The notes under the pieces: model-generated
Seen by the model: only the letters and a program-made list of their open reading frames with translations
The model's database searches: none
Told to the model about the DNA's origin: nothing
Position numbers and translations under genes: made by a program
DNA from: an uncultured Clostridia bacterium
GTDB taxonomy: Bacteria > Bacillota > Clostridia > Oscillospirales > Ruminococcaceae
NCBI GenBank assembly: GCA_947624425.1
Contig: CANQKG010000095.1
Coordinates: 1 to 5,958, forward strand
DNA length: 5,958 bases
Direction of reading: 5' to 3'
Shown here: positions 1 through 4,122 of the stretch, in pieces
Position numbering within the stretch: the first letter of the stretch is position 1
Layout: each line of letters starts with the position of its first letter

Positions 1-133
1 AGATATAGACCAGATTGGTCGCCAGCGTGAAACCGGACAGCATAAGCGCCATCATCAAAACGGCTGCGACGCCCATGGCCATCTTCCGCTTCTGCCCCGC
101 GGCCCACCGAGCCAGACCCTTGATGTCTATCAT
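1..133 (-). CDS. N-terminus of an unidentified membrane-anchored or secreted protein (partial)
   Basis: I do not recognise this gene; only the first 44 codons are in the window and it continues past the left edge. The visible protein starts MIDIKGLARWAAGQKRKMAM and continues into a hydrophobic stretch (about residues 19-38, rich in M, A, L and V). Positively charged residues (R9, K15, R16, K17) precede it. This is the pattern of a signal peptide or single N-terminal membrane anchor, so the rest probably lies outside the membrane. The ATG at 133 is chosen because GAAAGGAG (153-146) lies upstream, with a rather long 12-nt gap. A strong sigma-A promoter at 239-211 would give a leader of about 70 nt. 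The gene is transcribed divergently from ypeB. Similar starts occur in clostridial secreted peptidoglycan hydrolases, but nothing here proves that. Confidence 0.6.
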   Translation of the reverse strand, partial: MIDIKGLARWAAGQKRKMAMGVAAVLMMALMLSGFTLATNLVYI

Positions 134-184
134 AATTCTGAGAAACTCCTTTCGGAAAACGCGGCACAAATCCGCCGCCGTTTT

Positions 185-198
185 GTTACTTTTGTAAC
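185..198. promoter_or_regulatory. GTTAC inverted repeat, possible operator
   Basis: GTTAC-TTTT-GTAAC is a perfect 5+5 inverted repeat placed about 6-20 nt downstream of the expected start of the leftward promoter, a classic position for a repressor or a small 5' hairpin. Another TGTAAC half site is at 334-339. TGTAAC resembles the half site of the WalR box in Firmicutes. However, the two halves here are 9 bp apart and inverted, not 11 bp direct repeats, so I do not call it a WalR site. Confidence 0.35.
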
Positions 199-210
199 CG
201 ATTTGAAACT

Positions 211-239
211 ATTGTACCAGCTTTTTTTGTCTCTGTCAA
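211..239 (-). promoter_or_regulatory. Sigma-A-type promoter for the leftward gene
   Basis: Read on the minus strand, a perfect -35 TTGACA (239-234) is followed by a 17-nt spacer and -10 TACAAT (216-211). Both boxes and the spacing are at or within one base of the housekeeping consensus. Transcription would start near 204 and reach the ATG at 133 after about 70 nt. The transcript would begin just upstream of the GTTAC palindrome at 185-198. Confidence 0.8.
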
Positions 240-463
240 CCATCTTTTGCAGATCGCGTTTGTGCAATTTGACGAAAGTCCCGCAAAAATCAGCCAAAAT
301 ATGGAAACAAAACGGCAAAAAATGATGTCTTTTTGTAACTTTTTTTGAAAACCCCCGCTTTTTCTTTGTCGGAATCGTCAAAAATCGTTTTTCAGGTTAG
401 TCTTTACTAACCACAAGATGTATGGGCGGCTTTCTCAACATCTTCCCCTTTTTCCCTGTTTTT
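240..463. other. AT-rich intergenic stretch without a gene
   Basis: The gap between the leftward promoter and the ypeB promoter is markedly AT-rich, with A and T tracts around 310-350, against the GC-rich coding regions on either side. The only organised element I see is the 18-bp palindrome at 395-412. No reading frame has a ribosome binding site or protein-like composition. The minus-strand frame across 130-381 is Lys/Arg/Phe-rich translated A/T tracts and spans the leftward promoter. Confidence 0.6.
395..412. promoter_or_regulatory. 18-bp palindrome, operator-like
   Basis: GGTTAGTCTTTACTAACC is a perfect inverted repeat of 7-bp arms around CTTT. It lies about 50 bp upstream of the sigma-G promoter -35 of ypeB. 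One arm, ACTAACC, recurs at 489-495, overlapping the -10 of that promoter. This suggests a protein-binding site, but the regulator is unknown. It has no T-run, so it is not a terminator. Confidence 0.35.
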
Positions 464-492
464 GCATATCGGGCGGCTCGCGGCGCATACTA
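464..492 (+). promoter_or_regulatory. Sigma-G (forespore) promoter of ypeB
   Basis: GCATA (464-468) and CATACTA (486-492) are separated by 17 bp. The Bacillus subtilis sigma-G consensus is GHATR, a 17-18 bp spacer and CATWHTA, so every specified base matches. Transcription would start near 499, leaving about 19 nt before the ATG at 518, just enough for the ribosome binding site. sleB-ypeB is a known sigma-G target in Bacillus, which fits the gene downstream. I see no convincing sigma-A promoter in front of ypeB. Confidence 0.75.
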
Positions 493-517
493 ACCGAAAA
501 AGAAAGCGGGGATTCGG

Positions 518-1849
518 ATGAAGATTTCTTTGAGAAGGCGAACCGCCGTGCGGCTCGTTTGTTTTCTGGCGGCTTTTCTGCTGGTTCCGACCGGATTTGC
601 CATACAGGGACAGGCAAAAGCAAACGCCCGGCTGCGCAGCGCCGAAAACAACTATATGCGCACCCTCAGCGATCTGGTCACCCATATGGACACGCTGCAG
701 GCGGCGCTGACCAAGGCAAGCTTTGCCGGCACCGCGCCGATGCTCCGTACTCTCTCGGCCAAGATGTCGCAGGAATCGGGATATGCCAAGCAGGCGGTGG
801 CAACTCTGCCGCTGCAGGACGTCAATTTGGAAAACACCTATAAATTCCTGGCGCAGGTGGGCGATTACGCCGTCAGCCTTGCCGACCGGATGTCGCTCGG
901 CGAGACCCTTACCCAAACGGAGTACGACGCCCTTTCTTCCCTGCGGGACTACTGCGAACGGCTCTACCGGGAAATATTGGTGCTGCAGGACGAGGCGGCA
1001 AGCGGCTCGGTAAAATGGGACGACCGTCCGCTCGGCGACGAGGCGGGCGGCTTTGCGGCGGGACTGCGGGATTTTGAAAACAGCTTTTCCGATTATCCTA
1101 CCTTATTATATGACGGGCCCTTTTCGGACCATCTGCTGGAGCGAAAAGCGCGGATGACCGAAGGAAAGGCGGCGGTGGAGCAGATCGTTGCCCGGTCGGT
1201 GGCGGCACGCGCTCTGGGGGTGGAGCCGGATGCGCTGACCGACGGCGCGGGCGAAGAGGGCAACATGGCCTGCTACACCTTTTCGGCCGACAACGGCACC
1301 CGCGCCGCGGCGGTGACGGCGGGCGGCGGCTATCTCTGCTACACGGCGTCGGGTCGGGCGGTGGGAACGCCCACCCTCTCGATGGAGGAAGGGGTCGCCC
1401 GGGCGGCGGCGTATCTGGCCGAGTGCGGGTATGACGGCATGGACGCCAGCTATTACGAGGAAAGCGGCGGCGTGCTGACCTGCAATTTTGCCTATCGGGA
1501 AGGGGATTACCTTTGCTATACCGACCTCATCAAGGTCTCGGTCGCGCTGGATAACGGCGATGTTTTGGGGATCGACGCACGGGGCTATCTGGTCAACCAC
1601 ACCGACCGCGCGCCGCAGGCCGCGCTCAGCGAAGCCGAGGCGGCGCGCTCCCTCAGCCCGGCGCTGACCGTGACCGGCTCCCGCCTTTGCATCATTCCCT
1701 CCGACGGCATGGCGGAAGTGCCCTGCTACGAATTCCTCTGCGCCACCGAAAAAGGCGATCGGGTGCTGGTCTACGTCCGCACCGACGACGGCCGCGAGGA
1801 GCAGATCATGCTGATGCTGGAGGACAGCCACGGCGTGATGACGATTTGA
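518..1849 (+). CDS. ypeB: Germination/sporulation protein YpeB
   Basis: YpeB is made in the forespore and is needed to incorporate and stabilise SleB, the cortex-lytic transglycosylase that degrades spore cortex at germination. This 443-aa product is close to the roughly 450 aa of Bacillus YpeB. An Arg-rich N-terminus is followed by a membrane anchor at about residues 9-29. The YpeB N-domain follows, with the ENNY motif (43-46), a helical heptad-like region, and the family signature KFLAQVGDY near 109-117. The C-terminal half, from about 200, holds PepSY-type repeats, which in YpeB inhibit or bind SleB. The ATG at 518 is preceded by GCGGGG and lies just downstream of a sigma-G promoter. sleB, usually the immediate upstream partner, is absent: the upstream gene is divergent. 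Transcription converges on the minus-strand membrane protein gene. The identification rests on remembered family sequence and is strong. Confidence 0.9.
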   Translation: MKISLRRRTAVRLVCFLAAFLLVPTGFAIQGQAKANARLRSAENNYMRTLSDLVTHMDTLQAALTKASFAGTAPMLRTLSAKMSQESGYAKQAVATLPLQDVNLENTYKFLAQVGDYAVSLADRMSLGETLTQTEYDALSSLRDYCERLYREILVLQDEAASGSVKWDDRPLGDEAGGFAAGLRDFENSFSDYPTLLYDGPFSDHLLERKARMTEGKAAVEQIVARSVAARALGVEPDALTDGAGEEGNMACYTFSADNGTRAAAVTAGGGYLCYTASGRAVGTPTLSMEEGVARAAAYLAECGYDGMDASYYEESGGVLTCNFAYREGDYLCYTDLIKVSVALDNGDVLGIDARGYLVNHTDRAPQAALSEAEAARSLSPALTVTGSRLCIIPSDGMAEVPCYEFLCATEKGDRVLVYVRTDDGREEQIMLMLEDSHGVMTI

Positions 1850-1900
1850 TAGGAGAATGATATAGACAATATATAATAGTAGAAACTTGTTTATCCCATC

Positions 1901-1937
1901 AAAAAGCGGCAGTGTTTCACATGAAACACTGCCGCTT
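1901..1937 (-). terminator. Intrinsic terminator of the leftward membrane-protein gene
   Basis: The arms 1904-1919 and 1922-1937 pair over 16 bp around a central CA, with GCGGCAG/CTGCCGC at the base. Read leftward the hairpin ends in a run of five T (1905-1901) and begins only 8 nt after the stop codon at 1946. This is the arrangement of a rho-independent terminator for the minus-strand gene. For rightward ypeB transcripts the hairpin is followed by only TTG, so it would stop them weakly at best. Its upper half is the parS-like site at 1913-1928. Confidence 0.8.
1913..1928. other. parS: parS-like centromere site (copy 1)
   Basis: TGTTTCACATGAAACA matches the bacterial parS consensus TGTTTCACGTGAAACA at 15 of 16 positions; the one change makes the centre CA instead of CG. 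It lies in the convergent intergenic space 1.3 kb before parA and forms the top of a terminator hairpin. An identical 16-mer occurs at 4032-4047. An exact repeat of this rare palindrome on both sides of the parA start makes chance unlikely. ParB/Spo0J encoded at 4101-4949 is the expected binder. Confidence 0.8.
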
Positions 1938-1945
1938 GTGCGTGA

Positions 1946-2704
1946 TTATCGGTATAGGAAAAGCAGGCAGAGGCCGTAAAAAACCGGCTGCAGAGCGAGG
2001 AACAAAAGCAGCGCGTGACGGCTGAGCCATTCCGCCCAGCTGCCGAACCGCACCGAAAAGTCGCTCCACCTGCCGCTTCGCCACCGGCCGACCGCCGTTC
2101 CGAGCAGAAAGACAAAGAACCAGGGCAGCAGCGGATAGTCGTCCGCGCCGCCGGCGAAAAACCCGAAAGGCAGAAAGAGCGGCTGCCCGGTCAGCCCGTC
2201 GGGGAGCGGCAGGGTGAAAACGCCGGGCAGGCCGATCCCGCCGGCGGGAACCGACAGCGTGACCGCAATCAGAAAGGCAAAGAGCAAAACGGAGAGGAAA
2301 ACCGGGATCTTCTCCAGAACCGCGCCGGCAAAATAAAACAGAATACAGGAAACGCCCAGCAGAGTGAGGATCCCGAACCGCACCGGCGCGGCGGGGGTGA
2401 GCCATTCGGTGAAAAATCCGACCGCCCATCCGGCAAAGAGGAGCCAAACGCCCCGTTTTAAGTTGTCGCGGGAAAAATAGCAGGAAATACCGCTTACCAG
2501 CACCACCGGAACGGCCAGCAGGGTCTGCGCCGCCTCCAACAGCGAGAGCGAAAAGAGGGTGATCCCGGCCACGCCGGCAAGCTGGCGGAGGAAGAGGATC
2601 AAAAGCGTCCAGAGCAGGCAGACGGCGCGGACAAAGTCGATCAGCCCGACCCGTTCCGGGAAATCCGGCTCGGGCGTCAGGTTTTCCTCTTTCTTTTTCG
2701 GCAT
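1946..2704 (-). CDS. DUF1624/HGSNAT-like multi-pass membrane protein, possibly catalytically altered
   Basis: The 252-aa product is very hydrophobic, with about seven membrane helices after a charged N-terminus. The start motif RVGLIDFVRAVCLL (18-31), the segment SGISCYFSRDNLKRG near 71-85, RFGILTLLGVS and the late PLLPWFFVFLLGTAVGRW all fit the DUF1624 (heparan-alpha-glucosaminide N-acetyltransferase catalytic-like) family of membrane acyltransferases. Relatives that I remember have a histidine in helix 1 (HFLYDL-like) and another in the last helix (LLHQPV-like). Here these read LFLRQL (37-42) and LALQPV (235-240 region), so both His appear replaced by Leu. The reading frame is intact and has AAGGAGGG 6 nt before the ATG, a promoter at 2824-2796 and its own terminator, so it looks like an expressed gene. 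Substrate is unknown; a non-acetylating role is possible. Confidence 0.7.
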   Translation of the reverse strand: MPKKKEENLTPEPDFPERVGLIDFVRAVCLLWTLLILFLRQLAGVAGITLFSLSLLEAAQTLLAVPVVLVSGISCYFSRDNLKRGVWLLFAGWAVGFFTEWLTPAAPVRFGILTLLGVSCILFYFAGAVLEKIPVFLSVLLFAFLIAVTLSVPAGGIGLPGVFTLPLPDGLTGQPLFLPFGFFAGGADDYPLLPWFFVFLLGTAVGRWRSGRWSDFSVRFGSWAEWLSRHALLLFLALQPVFYGLCLLFLYR

Positions 2705-2750
2705 ATGCTCCCTCCTTCTCCGCGTGCGCGGCGGTTATCCCTTTGCGGCG

Positions 2751-2787
2751 GCGCGGGAAGTCCCGCGCCCGGCAGCGAAGCGCTGCC
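2751..2787 (-). other. Two GC-rich hairpins in the leader of the membrane-protein gene
   Basis: GCGCGGGA/TCCCGCGC (2751-2758 and 2761-2768, 2-nt loop) and GGCAGCG/CGCTGCC (2771-2777 and 2781-2787, 3-nt loop) stand side by side in the roughly 85-nt leader transcribed leftward from about 2789. Neither is followed by a T-run on either strand, so they are not terminators. They may stabilise the mRNA or be REP-like intergenic palindromes. Confidence 0.55.
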
Positions 2788-2795
2788 CTGCGGAT

Positions 2796-2824
2796 ATGAT
2801 ACCACATTCCCGCAGAAAATACAA
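2796..2824 (-). promoter_or_regulatory. Extended -10 sigma-A promoter for the leftward membrane-protein gene
   Basis: On the minus strand TTGTAT (2824-2819), a 17-nt spacer and TATCAT (2801-2796) form a plausible promoter. The TGG directly before the -10 gives an extended -10 (TGGTATCAT). The start would be near 2789, about 85 nt before the ATG at 2704. It stands back to back with the rightward promoter at 2843-2871, with 18 bp between the two -35 boxes, and the two share the 15-mer TGGTATMATATCCRC. Confidence 0.65.
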
Positions 2825-2842
2825 GAAAACCGTGATTGGGGT

Positions 2843-2871
2843 TTGAAATCATTGTAGGACTATGGTATAAT
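2843..2871 (+). promoter_or_regulatory. Strong extended -10 sigma-A promoter upstream of parA
   Basis: TTGAAA (2843-2848), a 17-bp spacer and perfect TATAAT (2866-2871) preceded by TGG give an extended -10 promoter close to ideal. The start would be near 2878, in the loop of the 13-bp palindrome at 2865-2893, so any protein bound there would block it. The leader to the parA GTG is then about 340 nt and runs through both 116-bp repeats. TGGTATAAT recurs at 2979-2987 and 3095-3103 without a recognisable -35, so extra weaker starts nearer parA are possible. Confidence 0.75.
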
Positions 2872-2880
2872 ATCCACACA

Positions 2881-2993
2881 GTGGATATTATACTTTTGAT
2901 TGCCAGCGCCTCGCCGTTTGCGCTTTAAGCGCTGCACGGCAACCGGCTTTGGATGGCAAATACCATTCACTGCGTTCATGGTATAATATCCAC
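2881..2993. mobile_element. MITE-like 113-bp element with 13-bp terminal inverted repeats (copy 1)
   Basis: This is an alternative reading of the tandem repeat. The segment begins GTGGATATTATAC and ends with its exact reverse complement GTATAATATCCAC, and is bordered on each side by ACA (2878-2880 and 2994-2996). Terminal inverted repeats, short direct repeats at the borders and internal hairpins are the hallmarks of a miniature inverted-repeat element or a REP-type element. It has no coding capacity. A plain tandem duplication of a palindrome-bearing segment would give the same picture, so mobility is only an inference. Confidence 0.4.
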
Positions 2994-2996
2994 ACA

Positions 2997-3109
2997 GTGG
3001 ATATTATACTTTTGATTGCCAGCGCCTCGCCGTTTGCGCTTTAAGCGCTGCACGGCAACCGGCTTTGGATGGCAAATACCATTCACTGCGTTCATGGTAT
3101 AATATCCAC
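2997..3109. mobile_element. MITE-like 113-bp element (copy 2)
   Basis: An exact second copy of the 113-bp segment, with the same 13-bp terminal inverted repeats, bordered by ACA at 2994-2996 and 3110-3112. The right neighbour, 3113-3125, is a diverged inverted end (GCGGATATGATAC). Removing both 116-bp units would join the left flank to this diverged end and leave a single palindrome. That is what an ancestral, unexpanded site would look like. Confidence 0.4.
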
Positions 3110-3128
3110 ACAGCGGATATGATACCAT
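3094..3128. repeat. Imperfect palindrome closing the repeat region
   Basis: Arms of 16 bp (3094-3109 and 3113-3128) around ACA match at 14 of 16 positions. The left arm carries TGGTATAAT reading right and the right arm carries TGGTATCAT reading left, so it has an extended -10 in each direction. The right-arm 15-mer GCGGATATGATACCA is identical to 2790-2804, which contains the -10 of the leftward promoter. I see no -35 for either direction here. Confidence 0.7.
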
Positions 3129-3159
3129 ACCCATAATTGGACACTATACGGTCGGCTGT

Positions 3160-3186
3160 CCTTTTGCCTTCTGCGGAGGCAAAAGG
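3160..3186 (+). promoter_or_regulatory. Hairpin in the parA leader
   Basis: CCTTTTGCCT (3160-3169) and AGGCAAAAGG (3177-3186) form a perfect 10-bp stem with a 7-nt loop, 16 nt before the AAAGGAGG ribosome binding site of parA. No T-run follows, so it is not an intrinsic terminator. The core of the left arm, CTTTTGCC, is also complementary to GGCAAAAG at 3219-3226, which includes the last base of the GTG start codon. A mutually exclusive pairing is therefore possible. Confidence 0.5.
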
Positions 3187-3216
3187 GCGCCAAACACCCT
3201 GTAAAGGAGGGATCGC

Positions 3217-4122
3217 GTGGCAAAAGTCGTTGCAGTCGTGAACCAAAAAGGCGGCGTAGGAAAGACCACTACGGCGGTCAATCTGGCGGCGTCGCTGGCC
3301 TATTACGGGAAGAAGATCCTGCTGATCGACGCCGATGCGCAGGGAAACGCCACCACCGCGCTGGGGGTCGATCCGGGAGAGGGCGCCACCGTGTTCGACC
3401 TGCTGATCGACGATCTGCCGATCACCGACGCGATCTGCGGCGCCACCACGCCGGGACTGTTTCTGGCGCCGGGCGGCGTTTCGCTGGCGGGCGCCGATCT
3501 GGCGCTGGCAGAGCGGGAAAACCGCGCGCTCTGCCTGCGGCGGAGCATCTTCCCGGTCTATGAGGAATATGATTTTATCCTGATCGACTGCCCGCCCTCC
3601 CTCGGACTGCTGACCATCAACGCGCTGGCGGCGTCCCACAGCCTGCTGATTCCCTGCCAGTGTGAGTTTTTCTCACTGGAGGGGCTGGTGCAGCTCACCC
3701 GCACCGTCGAGCAGGTGCAATCACACTATCACCCGGCGCTTACGATCGAGGGGATCGTCCTCACTATGGTGACGCGGCGGCTGAAGCTGACCCGCCAGGT
3801 AGAGGAGGAGATCGCAAAGCATTTTCCGGGCAAGCTGTTTGAAACGAAAATCCCGCGGAACGTCCGGCTGTCCGAGGCGCCGAGCTACGGGAAGCCCGCG
3901 CTCGCCTACGACCGGCACGCCAAGGGAAGCCGCGCCTATCTGAAGCTTGCCAAGGAGCTGCTGGAACGCACGCAGCCGCCCGATCCGGCGCTCTATGCCG
4001 AGCAGGCGCCGTATGGCGGAGAAACGGACGATGTTTCACATGAAACAATACCGGACCAAGCGCCGGAAGCGACGCCCGAGCCGGAGGGAGGAGAAGAAGA
4101 ATGCCAAAACGAGGAGGACTGA
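3217..4122 (+). CDS. parA: Chromosome-partitioning ATPase ParA/Soj
   Basis: ParA/Soj is a nucleoid-binding ATPase that dimerises with ATP and is stimulated by ParB on parS. It helps separate origins and, in Bacillus, modulates DnaA. The deviant Walker A KGGVGKTTT is at 11-19 (K11 and K16 are the signature and catalytic lysines), the Walker A' segment LLIDADAQGN at 35-44, and Walker B FILIDCPP at 120-127 (D124). The GTG at 3217 is chosen because AAAGGAGG lies 6 nt upstream and the deviant Walker motif sits at the usual distance. The protein has 301 aa against roughly 255 for most Soj proteins. The surplus is an acidic, Pro/Glu-rich tail from about residue 253 whose codons include a parS-like site (4032-4047). 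The 3' end overlaps parB by 22 bp, which suggests translational coupling. Confidence 0.95.
   Translation: MAKVVAVVNQKGGVGKTTTAVNLAASLAYYGKKILLIDADAQGNATTALGVDPGEGATVFDLLIDDLPITDAICGATTPGLFLAPGGVSLAGADLALAERENRALCLRRSIFPVYEEYDFILIDCPPSLGLLTINALAASHSLLIPCQCEFFSLEGLVQLTRTVEQVQSHYHPALTIEGIVLTMVTRRLKLTRQVEEEIAKHFPGKLFETKIPRNVRLSEAPSYGKPALAYDRHAKGSRAYLKLAKELLERTQPPDPALYAEQAPYGGETDDVSHETIPDQAPEATPEPEGGEEECQNEED
4032..4047. other. parS: parS-like centromere site (copy 2), inside parA
   Basis: TGTTTCACATGAAACA is the same 16-mer as at 1913-1928, with the same single departure from parS consensus in the centre. It encodes part of the Soj tail (D-V-S-H-E-T) and lies about 55 bp before the parB start. 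In Bacillus a parS site is likewise embedded in this locus, within spo0J. The nearby ParB gene supplies the protein that should load here. Confidence 0.85.

Larger units (their letters stand above)
2862..3113. repeat. Perfect 116-bp tandem duplication with a partial third copy
   Basis: 2862-2977 and 2978-3093 are identical over 116 bp by my base-by-base comparison. The first 20 bp occur a third time at 3094-3113 before the sequence diverges. Each unit contains a 13-bp palindrome around ACA, the stem GCGCTT-T-AAGCGC inside GCCGT/ACGGC, an outer TTGCCA/TGGCAA pair, and ATACCAT/ATGGTAT across the junction between copies. Perfect identity implies recent duplication or ongoing homogenisation. Nothing in it looks coding. 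It fills most of the parA leader, so copy number could affect transcript length and structure. Confidence 0.95.

Noticed and set aside
130..381. 83-codon open frame on the minus strand
   Set aside because: It crosses the leftward promoter and the start of the partial gene, and its Lys/Phe/Arg-rich content reads like translated A/T tracts.
1846..1877. Promoter after ypeB (TTGATA ... TATAAT)
   Set aside because: The spacer is 20 nt, there is no gene to the right on the plus strand, and the AT-rich run alone explains the boxes.
1917..2879. 320-codon minus-strand frame overlapping the membrane protein
   Set aside because: It is another frame of the same DNA, Arg/Pro/Ala-rich as expected of a GC-rich shadow. 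It runs through the leader hairpins and into the first repeat, whereas the 1946-2704 frame has coherent membrane helices and a good ribosome binding site.
2862..3113. CRISPR array
   Set aside because: The 116-bp units are contiguous and identical throughout; there are no unique spacers between short repeats.
3160..3186. Intrinsic terminator or attenuator before parA
   Set aside because: The stem is perfect but no T-run follows on either strand.
3004..3639. 211-codon minus-strand frame opposite parA
   Set aside because: It is antisense to the clear ParA N-terminus and has Gln/Arg-rich low-complexity content typical of a shadow frame.
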